This document shows, one piece after another, positions 45,548 through 53,652 of a DNA stretch of 56,090 bases; position 1 is the stretch's first letter; every line of letters starts with the position of its first letter. This stretch comes from Clostridiales bacterium (GTDB taxonomy: Bacteria > Bacteroidota > Bacteroidia > Bacteroidales > Muribaculaceae). The stretch lies in NCBI GenBank assembly GCA_023666645.1, contig JAMPBP010000001.1, positions 236,913 through 293,002 of the forward strand. The letters are read 5' to 3'. The notes under the pieces were generated by a model, which was given only the letters and a program-made list of their open reading frames with translations, made no database searches and was not told the DNA's origin. The position numbers and the translations under genes were made by a program.

Positions 45548-46774
45548 ATGAACAGAAATTTGAAAACAATTCCAATAATTGCCTTTACAATTCTGGCCAC
45601 AGCCTGTGGGGCATCAAAAAATAAAAACATCACCGACACTCCATTCTATAGCCATGCGACTGAGACTCTCGACTCCATTTACAGCCACTATGGCGTGGAC
45701 GGGTCGTTCCTCCTTCTTGAGAATTTCCCCGACGACCAAAATTACCGTGCCACATATCTCGCGTCGGACGACTCGGCCCGACACGATGGTTTAAGGTTTT
45801 CCTATCTGTGGCCTTTCTCCGGCACGTTGTCGGCCGTCAATGCCATCTATGAAGCATCAGACGACAAGACTTATATTGATCTATTTGATGATAGGGTTCT
45901 GCCGGGACTTGAAGAATATCTCGACACGCTGCGCTCTCCCGCTGCCTACTCATCCTATATAACCTCAAGCCCTGTGAGCGACCGCTTTTATGACGATAAT
46001 GTGTGGTTGGGCATTGACTTTACCGACATGTATGCCGCATCAGGAAAAAAAGAATATCTCGACAAGGCCTGTATGATATGGAAATTCATAGAAAGCGGGA
46101 CCGATGATGTCCTGGGCGGCGGCATTTACTGGTGTGAGCAGAAAAAAGGTGGGAAAAACACCTGCAGCAATGCCCCAGGAGCCGTGTTGGCCTTGAAACT
46201 GTATGACGCTACCGGTGATTCCATCTATCTCAATGCAGCCACTCAACTTTATCACTGGACAAAGGAAAACCTCATGGACCCCGATGATGGCCTCTATTTT
46301 GACAACAAAGGAATCAATGGAAACATAGGGCGTGCCAAATTCTCATACAACAGTGGACAAATGATTCAGGCAGCCACCAAGCTTTACAAAATCACCAATG
46401 ACGAAAACTACCTGAATGATGCCCGTCGCACTGCGGCATCGGCCCATTCCTACTTCTTCGGGCGCAAAGCTGAGGACGCCAACGGCATGTTCAGCCTACT
46501 GTCTGACAACAATATATGGTTTGCCGCAGTATTGTTGCGCGGATTTATCGAATTGTATAATGTTGACGGTGACAGGACTTATCTCGATACCTTCCAACGT
46601 AATCTCGCGCACGCCTGGGACAATGCCCGGGAGCCAGAGTCGGGACTTTTCAATGCCGATTGGTCAGGCGAAAAAAAGAACGACAAGCTATGGCTGCTCA
46701 ATCAAGCTGCAATGAGTGAGATGTATGCACGTATGGCCCCATTTGCCGCAGAAGCCGGCAACGACCAACCCTGA
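45548..46774 (+). CDS. GH76-like alpha/alpha-barrel lipoprotein
   Basis: A 408-aa lipoprotein (lipobox LATAC, lipid on Cys20) whose helical barrel resembles family GH76, known for endo-alpha-1,6-mannanases. The paired aspartates typical of the GH76 active site are seen at 149-150 in RFYDDNVWLGIDF. Other matching parts are GGGIYWCEQKKGG, KNTCSNAPGAVLALKLYDAT and TYNSGQ-like FSYNSGQMIQAATKLY. GH76 relatives also occur outside mannan loci, so specificity is open. It lies 132 bases after the regulator gene and 42 bases before GH2. Confidence 0.78.
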   Translation: MNRNLKTIPIIAFTILATACGASKNKNITDTPFYSHATETLDSIYSHYGVDGSFLLLENFPDDQNYRATYLASDDSARHDGLRFSYLWPFSGTLSAVNAIYEASDDKTYIDLFDDRVLPGLEEYLDTLRSPAAYSSYITSSPVSDRFYDDNVWLGIDFTDMYAASGKKEYLDKACMIWKFIESGTDDVLGGGIYWCEQKKGGKNTCSNAPGAVLALKLYDATGDSIYLNAATQLYHWTKENLMDPDDGLYFDNKGINGNIGRAKFSYNSGQMIQAATKLYKITNDENYLNDARRTAASAHSYFFGRKAEDANGMFSLLSDNNIWFAAVLLRGFIELYNVDGDRTYLDTFQRNLAHAWDNAREPESGLFNADWSGEKKNDKLWLLNQAAMSEMYARMAPFAAEAGNDQP

Positions 46775-46816
46775 ACAGATCATGATTAAATAACGAACCA
46801 ATCAAATTAAAATCAT

Positions 46817-48634
46817 ATGAGAATAAAACAGTATCTCTGTGCCGCTCTTCTGGCACTGTCATTCCCGGCATTGGCATGGTCGCCAGCCGGTGACGCTATC
46901 AAGACCCGATGGGCCGATAGCATCGACATCAACAATGTGTGGAACAAATATCCACGCCCACTCATGAAAAGAAACGAGTGGAAAAACCTCAACGGCCTGT
47001 GGAACTATGCCATCACTCCCGCCCAGAGCAGGCAGCCTGAGGAATTCCAGGGCGAAATTCTCGTGCCGTTTGCCGTGGAGTCAAGTCTGTCGGGCGTAGG
47101 CAAAAGAGTGAAACCCGATGAAGCATTGTGGTACTCCCGCACCTTCAGTATACCCAAGAAATGGAATGGACAGAACATAATGCTCAACTTTGGAGCAGTT
47201 GACTGGGCCTGTGAAATATGGGTCAACGGTATCAACGTCGGTGCCCACAAAGGTGGTTACGCCCCGTTCAGCATCAACATAACCCCGGCCCTTAACCGTC
47301 AAGGAGAGAATAACCTTCTTGTCAAGGTCCTCGACCCCACTGACAAAGGCTATCAGCCACGCGGCAAGCAAGTGAACAACCCCAACGGGATATGGTATAC
47401 TCCTGTTACCGGCATATGGCAGACCGTATGGCTCGAGCCGGTGGCAAAAAATCACATCTCCGACCTGCGCACCACCCCAAATGCCGACACCAAGACCATC
47501 ACCGTCAACGTCAACACCCCTCAACAAGACAATACAGCGGCAGTTGAGATCAAAGTAAAGGACCAACAGGGCAATACCATAGCATCGGGCAAGAGCATCA
47601 ACAACCGTCCCGTAAACATTGAAATGCCCGACAACGTGCAACTCTGGACACCTCAGTCACCCGCCATTTATGATATGGAAGTGTCACTGTATGACGCCAA
47701 CGGCAAGCTCATAGACCGAGTGGAGAGCTACACTGCCCTACGCAAACTGACCACCGCACCCGACAAAAACGGTGTGATGCGACTATGCCTGAACGACAAG
47801 CCCATTTTCCATTTCGGCCCCCTCGACCAAGGCTGGTGGCCCGACGGCCTCTACACCGCCCCCACCTATGAGGCCATGATATATGACATCGACAAGACCA
47901 AGGAATGGGGCTTCAACATGATAAGAAAGCATGTCAAGGTAGAACCACAGCTTTGGTATGAATACTGCGACCGCAACGGTATACTCGTATGGCAGGACAT
48001 GCCCAATGGCGACAACGGTCCAGAGTGGCAGATGCACAAATATTTTGACGGAACGGAAAGAAAGCGTTCGGCTCAAAGCGAAGAGAACTATCGCCGCGAG
48101 TGGAAAGAAATCATTGACGCGTTTTACAATCACCCCTCTATTGTGACATGGGTACCTTTCAACGAGGCATGGGGTCAGTTCAAATGCCCCGAGATTGCCC
48201 AATGGACAAAGGAATATGACCCCACCCGACTGGTGAATCCTGCCAGCGGCGGCAACCACTACCATGTAGGCGACATGCTCGATATTCACCACTATCCCGG
48301 TCCGGCAGTCAAGATAGTAGCCGGCGAGCGCCCCACAGTGCTTGGCGAATATGGCGGCATAGGCCTTGTGGAGAAAGACCACATATGGTCGCGCGACCGC
48401 AACTGGGGCTACACCCAATTCAACAACTCCAACGAGGTCACCGACCAATATGTCAAATATATCGACCAGCTCCTGGACATGGTTCCTGCATGCTACTCAG
48501 GCGCAGTCTACACCCAGACAACCGACGTGGAGAACGAAGTGAACGGCCTCATGACCTACGACCGCGAGGTAATCAAAATCAACGAGGACCGTGTGAAACA
48601 GGCCAACAAAAAACTATGTGAGAGCCTCGACTAA
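46817..48634 (+). CDS. Glycoside hydrolase family 2 (short form)
   Basis: Exo-glycosidase of 605 aa with a signal peptide (MRIKQYLCAALLALSFPALA). A jelly-roll sugar-binding domain (WKNLNGLWNYAITPAQSRQP ... VPFAVESSLSGVGKRV), an Ig-like domain and a TIM barrel follow. The acid/base is Glu450 in WVPFNEAWGQF and the likely nucleophile is Glu511 in VLGEYGGIGL. It is much shorter than LacZ (about 1020 aa), as in the compact GH2 group common in Bacteroidetes. The likely substrates are beta-galactosides or similar sugars, but the sequence does not decide. It is the last gene of the plus-strand PUL arm and is followed by a terminator. Confidence 0.85.
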   Translation: MRIKQYLCAALLALSFPALAWSPAGDAIKTRWADSIDINNVWNKYPRPLMKRNEWKNLNGLWNYAITPAQSRQPEEFQGEILVPFAVESSLSGVGKRVKPDEALWYSRTFSIPKKWNGQNIMLNFGAVDWACEIWVNGINVGAHKGGYAPFSINITPALNRQGENNLLVKVLDPTDKGYQPRGKQVNNPNGIWYTPVTGIWQTVWLEPVAKNHISDLRTTPNADTKTITVNVNTPQQDNTAAVEIKVKDQQGNTIASGKSINNRPVNIEMPDNVQLWTPQSPAIYDMEVSLYDANGKLIDRVESYTALRKLTTAPDKNGVMRLCLNDKPIFHFGPLDQGWWPDGLYTAPTYEAMIYDIDKTKEWGFNMIRKHVKVEPQLWYEYCDRNGILVWQDMPNGDNGPEWQMHKYFDGTERKRSAQSEENYRREWKEIIDAFYNHPSIVTWVPFNEAWGQFKCPEIAQWTKEYDPTRLVNPASGGNHYHVGDMLDIHHYPGPAVKIVAGERPTVLGEYGGIGLVEKDHIWSRDRNWGYTQFNNSNEVTDQYVKYIDQLLDMVPACYSGAVYTQTTDVENEVNGLMTYDREVIKINEDRVKQANKKLCESLD

Positions 48635-48666
48635 GCTCTAAGAGAACCCTAAAATAGAATCACCAA

Positions 48667-48714
48667 AAAGGTGGACACTGAAGCACCCCCGCGACAGTCT
48701 CCACCTTTGATTTT
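48667..48714 (+). terminator. Intrinsic terminator after the GH2 gene
   Basis: AAAGGTGGA at 48667-48675 pairs with TCCACCTTT at 48700-48708, with extra ACT/AGT pairing inside, followed by a TGATTTT tail. It ends the plus-strand PUL arm. Confidence 0.72.
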
Positions 48715-48825
48715 ACCGACAATCAACGACGGAAAAACGTTGGCACCTGTGCCGGTTGATTGGCAACCGACATCTTTCATAAGATTGTGTCATTGGTGCT
48801 ATTGTTATTGCTTGTCGACAATGTC

Positions 48826-49728
48826 TCACCTCGGCAGCATCAGTATATCCGGGTCCTTTTTCATCCAGGTCATCTGCTTCTTGGCATATACCCTGGTGTT
48901 CTTGGCTATGCGGGCTATCGCTGTGTCACGGTCCATCACTCCGTCAAAGTAGGCGAACATCTCTTTGTAACCCACCGTGTTGAGCGAGTTGAGGTGTCTA
49001 TATGGATACACTCGGCGTGCCTCTTCCTCGAGCCCGGCCACCATCATGGCGTCGACACGGCGGTTGATTCGGTCGAACAGTACCTCACGGGGCATCTCGA
49101 TGCCGAGTTTAACGATTCGGAATGGTCGCTGCACACGGTTTCCAGTCAAGAGCGAGGAGTAAGGGCGGCCGGCCTGCATCGACACTTCGAGAGCATGTAC
49201 AAGGCGCTTATGATTCTTAAGGTCGGGGGCGGTGGCAAGATAGCCAGGGTCGACAACCTCAAGACGCTCAATAAGGGCTTCGAGACCTCCATCAGTGTAA
49301 ACTTTCAAAGCTGCAGCCCGGTTCTCATCGCTCACATCGGGCAGATCATCGATACCGTTGCACACGGCATCGACATACATCATCGACCCGCCACACATTA
49401 TGGCATAATCAGACTTCTCCCATAGAGATGGCAACAGCGCGAGCACGTCCTGTTCAAAACGTGCCGCGCTGTAGTAATCGGTAAGGGCGAGATGTCCCAC
49501 AAGATGGTGGGCAACTCGTGCAAGTTCACTGGCAGTCGGGGCAGCCGTGCCTATGGGGAGGTCGCGATACATCTGCCTGGAATCGGCCGATATTATCTCA
49601 CAACCGAGAGCCTCGGCCATCTCGATGGCGAGCGCGGTCTTGCCTGAGCCCGTAGGGCCGGTCAAAACCACAAGCGTCTTCCCATCCAAGTCAGCTTCCA
49701 ACTGGTCGACCGTGCATTGATTCTTCAA
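48826..49728 (-). CDS. miaA: tRNA dimethylallyltransferase MiaA
   Basis: Adds a dimethylallyl group to A37 of tRNAs reading codons that begin with U. Full length at 300 aa. Seen: Walker A GPTGSGKT at 24-31, the conserved [20 protein letters not shown] block, [25 protein letters not shown], and the [14 protein letters not shown] and [19 protein letters not shown] ends. Its start overlaps the pepT stop by 4 bases, so the pair is translationally coupled. Confidence 0.95.
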   Translation of the reverse strand: MKNQCTVDQLEADLDGKTLVVLTGPTGSGKTALAIEMAEALGCEIISADSRQMYRDLPIGTAAPTASELARVAHHLVGHLALTDYYSAARFEQDVLALLPSLWEKSDYAIMCGGSMMYVDAVCNGIDDLPDVSDENRAAALKVYTDGGLEALIERLEVVDPGYLATAPDLKNHKRLVHALEVSMQAGRPYSSLLTGNRVQRPFRIVKLGIEMPREVLFDRINRRVDAMMVAGLEEEARRVYPYRHLNSLNTVGYKEMFAYFDGVMDRDTAIARIAKNTRVYAKKQMTWMKKDPDILMLPR

Positions 49729-50951
49729 TTTTTTGAAGCCACCAATTTGGCAATCTCGATGACCACCTGCATGGCTTTCTCCATCGACGGGATGGGGAGG
49801 AACTCGTAGCGGCCGTGGAAATTCAATCCGCCGGCAAAGATATTGGGACAGGGAAGCCCCTTGAACGAGAGCTGGGCTCCATCTGTGCCGCCACGTATGG
49901 GCACAACCACAGGAGTCACCCCGGCTCGGCGCATAGCCTCCTCAGCTGTCTCAACGACATGCATCACAGGCTCGATTTTTTCCCTCATGTTGTAATACTG
50001 GTCCTTGATTTCAATCGAGGCACAACCCGGGAACTCGTTGTTGATTTTGCGAGCAAGGTGCTCAAGCTCTTTCTTGCGACGCTCAAAGCGGTCACGGTCA
50101 TGGTCGCGCACTATGTAGGTGAGCACCGTCTGCTCCACACTCCCCTCGATCGACACCAGATGATAGAACCCCTCATATCCCTCGGTGTGCTCGGGAGTCT
50201 CCCAGCGCGGGAGCATGATGGCAAACTGGTTGGCGATTCTTATCGAGTTGATCATCTTGTGCTTGGCATAACCCGGGTGGACATTACGACCCTTGAAGAT
50301 GACTTTCACCACAGCGGCGTTGAAGTTTTCATATTCCAGCTCGCCTATCTCACCTCCGTCCATGGTGTAGGCCCAGTCGGCATCAAAATGTTTCACGTCA
50401 AATTTGTGGGCTCCTTGGCCTATCTCCTCGTCGGGATTGAAAGCAATCCTTATGCGGCCATGTTTCACCTCAGGGTGTTCCTTCAGATACTCCACTGCCG
50501 TCACTATCTCGGCCACACCGGCCTTGTCATCGGCACCCAACAATGTTGTACCGTCTGTGACAATGAGATTCTGCCCTGTGTAGTGCAGCAGCTCGGGGAA
50601 TTCTTCGGGCGACAATGTCACCCCCTCCTTCTCGTTCAGAACAATAGCACCACCGTCATAGTCACGCACGATGCGTGGCTTCACATTGCGGCCCGACATA
50701 TCGGGCGATGTGTCAAGATGGGCGATGAATCCGACTGTAGGCACCTCATAGTCGACATTCGACGGGAGGGTAGCCATAAGGTAGCCGTTCTCATCAAGCG
50801 TTATATCCTCCAGCCCCAGGCCTTTGAGTTCTTTTTCCAGATACTGTGCAAAAATCATCTGACCCGGTGTTGACGGAGTCATATTGGTGAGCTCATCGCT
50901 CTGCGTGTCAAACGACACATACTTAAGAAAACGGTCTACTATATGAGTCAT
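49725..50951 (-). CDS. pepT: Peptidase T (tripeptide aminopeptidase)
   Basis: Cytoplasmic zinc aminopeptidase releasing the N-terminal residue of tripeptides, M20 family, 408 aa as expected. Metal-site motifs: [62 protein letters not shown] and the final His in [15 protein letters not shown]. It is the first gene of the pepT-miaA pair and has its own promoter next to the porV stop codon. Confidence 0.95.
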   Translation of the reverse strand: MTHIVDRFLKYVSFDTQSDELTNMTPSTPGQMIFAQYLEKELKGLGLEDITLDENGYLMATLPSNVDYEVPTVGFIAHLDTSPDMSGRNVKPRIVRDYDGGAIVLNEKEGVTLSPEEFPELLHYTGQNLIVTDGTTLLGADDKAGVAEIVTAVEYLKEHPEVKHGRIRIAFNPDEEIGQGAHKFDVKHFDADWAYTMDGGEIGELEYENFNAAVVKVIFKGRNVHPGYAKHKMINSIRIANQFAIMLPRWETPEHTEGYEGFYHLVSIEGSVEQTVLTYIVRDHDRDRFERRKKELEHLARKINNEFPGCASIEIKDQYYNMREKIEPVMHVVETAEEAMRRAGVTPVVVPIRGGTDGAQLSFKGLPCPNIFAGGLNFHGRYEFLPIPSMEKAMQVVIEIAKLVASKN

Positions 50952-51003
50952 GGTTCATGAGTGTTAACAGGCAGGTGTGGGAAATACCCGTCTAAGTTCG
51001 CTA

Positions 51004-51035
51004 CAAATTTAGTGAATCTTTACAATCGGTGCAAG
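51004..51035 (-). promoter_or_regulatory. pepT-miaA promoter
   Basis: On the minus strand CTTG (51032-51035) and TAAATTTG (51004-51011) are 20 bases apart, matching TTTG-N19-21-TAnnTTTG. It sits directly after the porV stop codon and shows that pepT need not depend on porV transcription. Confidence 0.65.
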
Positions 51036-51037
51036 CG

Positions 51038-52243
51038 TTAACGGCGTCGACCGCTCACAAGCTCTTTAAGACCGTCCATGTCGAACGTGAGGGTAAACCT
51101 GAGAGTCTGGTCGAGCGGTGATGTCTCATTGGCAATCATGTAGGAGGCATCGAGTCTCATCACATTGAGCGAGAAGCCGGCACCAAAGCTGGCATACTTG
51201 CGGTTGCCTTTATAGGAACTCTCATGGTAGTAGCCGGCACGAAGGAAGAACTGCTGGTTGTAGCTGTACTCGGCTCCAAGCGACCAGTTGATTTCCCTCA
51301 GTTCTTCTTTAAATCCACCCGGAGCATCGCTGAACGACTTGAAGATTCCGGTAATCGGCGACATGTTCTCCCATTTCTCGAGATCCTTGACATATTGAGT
51401 CTGCCCCTCTATAGAGTCATCATAGTCGCTTTGGCGCGGCTTTACAGGAACAAGCAGTTTGTTGAAGTCGAGTCCCAGCGCCAATGTGTGATAATCGGCC
51501 AGCGGGAACATGAACATTGTGCCCAGTTTCAGATTGGTGGGAAGGAACGCCGGATCTTCGCCGTTGTTATAGGACACCTTGGTACCTATATTGGAGATGT
51601 TCCAACCCCACGACCACTGACACTCGTTACGTCCCACGATGGGATAGGTGGTGTAATAGCCTGAGATATCGGCTGCAAATGCCGATGCGCCCACCGTCTG
51701 CTCACCGGCATACGACTCGCTGAAACCGAGGTCACTGTAGATGTAGCGGAACACAACGCCCATCGAGAACTTCTCACTCAATTTACGCGAGTAGCCCACA
51801 TCAAACGACATCTCATAGGGATTGAGACTCTGGCCGTTGGACCCGGTCTGGTCGCTCATCGACACCTCACCCAGCGAGAAATAACGCAATGAGGCGCTTA
51901 GAGCCTGGTTGTCACCCTCTCCCATTTTCCAATAGCCCGACAGATTGGCAAGAAAGATGTCATTGACAAGTTTACGCAACCATGGTGTGTAACTCAGCGA
52001 CGCGGCTCCTCTGCTATAGGCAAATGCATATTTCGATGGGTTCCAGAACTGTGAGTTGGCATCGGGGTCGGTGGCAGCACCGAGGTCGCCCATCGATGCT
52101 CCGCGTGCATCCGGTGCTATCGACAGCGATGTCACTCCGGTCTCGATAGGATTGAAGTCATTCTTGGATTGCGCATTGGCGGCTACCGCAGCAACGACAA
52201 GCACAAACATTGATATAATGGTTCTTTTCATCATCGGTTTCAC
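51038..52243 (-). CDS. porV: Type IX secretion outer-membrane protein PorV (LptO)
   Basis: FadL-like 14-stranded outer-membrane protein that receives cargo from the T9SS translocon and delivers it to the sortase PorU. The 401-aa protein has a signal peptide ending VAANAQ, the family start TSLSIAPDARGASMGDLGAA, TDPDANSQFWNPSKYAFAYS and repeated beta strands to a C-terminal RFTLTFDMDG. Together with porU in this window it shows that the organism has a T9SS. The translation may start at Met4 or Met5 rather than the first Met. Confidence 0.92.
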   Translation of the reverse strand: MKPMMKRTIISMFVLVVAAVAANAQSKNDFNPIETGVTSLSIAPDARGASMGDLGAATDPDANSQFWNPSKYAFAYSRGAASLSYTPWLRKLVNDIFLANLSGYWKMGEGDNQALSASLRYFSLGEVSMSDQTGSNGQSLNPYEMSFDVGYSRKLSEKFSMGVVFRYIYSDLGFSESYAGEQTVGASAFAADISGYYTTYPIVGRNECQWSWGWNISNIGTKVSYNNGEDPAFLPTNLKLGTMFMFPLADYHTLALGLDFNKLLVPVKPRQSDYDDSIEGQTQYVKDLEKWENMSPITGIFKSFSDAPGGFKEELREINWSLGAEYSYNQQFFLRAGYYHESSYKGNRKYASFGAGFSLNVMRLDASYMIANETSPLDQTLRFTLTFDMDGLKELVSGRRR

Positions 52244-52327
52244 TGTTTCTTATAATTGATTAACTCAATTCACCATTTTTTATTGTACCACAAGCCCTTT
52301 GACCGCGACTTTTTAACCATGTTTTGT

Positions 52328-52335
52328 TATCTTTG
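52328..52335 (+). promoter_or_regulatory. Candidate -7 box for the GH43 gene at 52385
   Basis: TATCTTTG matches TAnnTTTG, 49 bases before the ATG. A TTTG lies 26 bases upstream, which is wider than usual spacing. Confidence 0.5.
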
Positions 52336-52384
52336 TTGTTAATTGCAACTCACCCGTGTTCCATATATATAAAAGCTGTTTATT

Positions 52385-53428
52385 ATGAGCCGAATATTTA
52401 TCACATTATTTCTTTTCCCACTGTTGTCACTCAGCCAATCCATATCAGCGGCTACCCCATCGGATGCCCACGCCAAGCATCACATGCCGCGCTTCGACTC
52501 GATCTGCCCCGATATCCACGACCCGGTCATGGCTCTGGACAATGGCACTTACTATATCTATTCCACAGGCATGGGGTTGGGACTCATCTCATCGACCGAC
52601 CTCAAGACATGGAAACGTGAGCCATCGCCTCTCAATCCTCTCCCGGCGTGGGCGCTCAAATCAATCAAGGCCTATAATGGCCACACATGGGCTCCCGATA
52701 TCATCAAGGCTGGCGACCGCTGGTATCTCTACTACAGTTGCTCCACATTCGGCAAAAACATATCGGCGATAGGTGTAGCCACCAGCAAGTCGATTGACCC
52801 GGCATCGCCCGACTGCCATTGGGAGGACCTGGGGCCGGTGATTGAGTCGCGGCCCGGGGTCAACGACTGGAATGCCATCGATCCCAATGTAATTTTTGAC
52901 AACGAGGGGAAACCCTGGCTCACGTTCGGATCATTCTGGGACGGCATTCAGCTTGTAAGACTTGACAAGGATATGAAAACCGTTACAAGCAGTCCCAAGA
53001 CCATAGCACGCCGCCGCGTGCCGGCCGCCTCAACCTATTTCCCCAAGAAAGTTAAGGCCAATCCTATTGAGGCTCCGTTCATAATTTTCAAGGACGGCTA
53101 TTACTATCTGTTCGTGAGCCACGACTACTGCTGCAAAGGACTGCGTAGCAATTACAAAATTGCGGTTGGTCGAAGCCGCGACATCGAGGGACCCTACCTT
53201 GACATGCATGGCAAAGATATGGCACTTGCCGGGGGAACAACACTGGCAATGCCCGACGAAGCCTATGCCGGCATTGGCCACTGCAGCGTGTACAACTTTG
53301 ACGGGCAATGGTACATAGTAGCCCATGCCTACGACCGCTCAAAAAATGGCGCAAGCAAGCTATTTCTGAAAAAGCTCGAGTGGTCCAACGGCTGGCCCGG
53401 AATATCACCGCTTTCCACTGACAGATAA
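52385..53428 (+). CDS. GH43 endo-arabinanase-like enzyme
   Basis: Secreted five-bladed propeller glycosidase of 347 aa with a signal peptide ending near SISA-AT. The catalytic triad is visible: Asp46 in CPDIHDPVMALDNG, Asp166 in WNAIDPNVIFDNEG and Glu229 in NPIEAPFIIFKDGYYYLF. The pattern SHDYCCKGLRSNYKIAVGRS is characteristic of arabinan endo-1,5-alpha-L-arabinanase-type members. It sits outside the main PUL, between divergent porV and convergent pnp, about 4 kb from the PUL end. It probably belongs functionally with the pectin enzymes. Confidence 0.88.
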   Translation: MSRIFITLFLFPLLSLSQSISAATPSDAHAKHHMPRFDSICPDIHDPVMALDNGTYYIYSTGMGLGLISSTDLKTWKREPSPLNPLPAWALKSIKAYNGHTWAPDIIKAGDRWYLYYSCSTFGKNISAIGVATSKSIDPASPDCHWEDLGPVIESRPGVNDWNAIDPNVIFDNEGKPWLTFGSFWDGIQLVRLDKDMKTVTSSPKTIARRRVPAASTYFPKKVKANPIEAPFIIFKDGYYYLFVSHDYCCKGLRSNYKIAVGRSRDIEGPYLDMHGKDMALAGGTTLAMPDEAYAGIGHCSVYNFDGQWYIVAHAYDRSKNGASKLFLKKLEWSNGWPGISPLSTDR

Positions 53429-53464
53429 CCAATTTAGTTGCCCCCTTCTGAAACGAACCGATAC

Positions 53465-53492
53465 CGGAACCGACCCTGAACGGTCGGCTCCG
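53465..53492 (+). terminator. GC-rich hairpin after the GH43 gene
   Basis: CGGAACCGACC pairs with GGTCGGCTCCG (10 of 11 bases) around a 6-base loop. It has no T run. It shares an ACCGGAACCG segment with the hairpin after porU. Confidence 0.5.
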
Positions 53493-53522
53493 ACTTCAGT
53501 TTGGCGGCCTTCCACCAGCGCT

Positions 53523-53554
53523 ATAAGAGCCCATTCGATAAGGAATGGGCTCTA
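53523..53554 (-). repeat. Fragment C of the GGCTCT intergenic repeat family, forming a hairpin
   Basis: TAAGAGCCCATTCGATAAGG and the next four bases match the reverse complement of copy B almost exactly. Here AGAGCCCATTC at 53526-53536 and GAATGGGCTCT at 53543-53553 form a perfect 11-bp hairpin. Only the GGCTCT end of the family is present; the GCGACCC core is missing. Confidence 0.6.
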
Positions 53555-53560
53555 AAATAC

Positions 53561-53607
53561 AGAAAATCCCGCCGACACTCCGATTGGATGATCCGGCGGG
53601 ATTTTCT
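53561..53607. terminator. Bidirectional terminator downstream of pnp
   Basis: A perfect 14-bp stem (53561-53574 with 53594-53607) contains A-rich and T-rich arms (AGAAAATCCCGCCG and its complement), so a T run follows the GC part on either strand. It lies 46 bases from the pnp stop. Confidence 0.8.
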
Positions 53608-53652
53608 CTATCGTTTATTATTGCCTATACAGCAGTAAATTGTAAAATACAA

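Noticed and set aside
47783-48448. 221-aa minus-strand ORF inside GH2
   Set aside because: Antisense to the GH2 catalytic barrel, no conserved features.
49815-50873. 352-aa plus-strand ORF opposite pepT
   Set aside because: Exactly antisense to the well-conserved pepT gene with no recognisable motifs; GC-rich third positions make such shadow frames common here.
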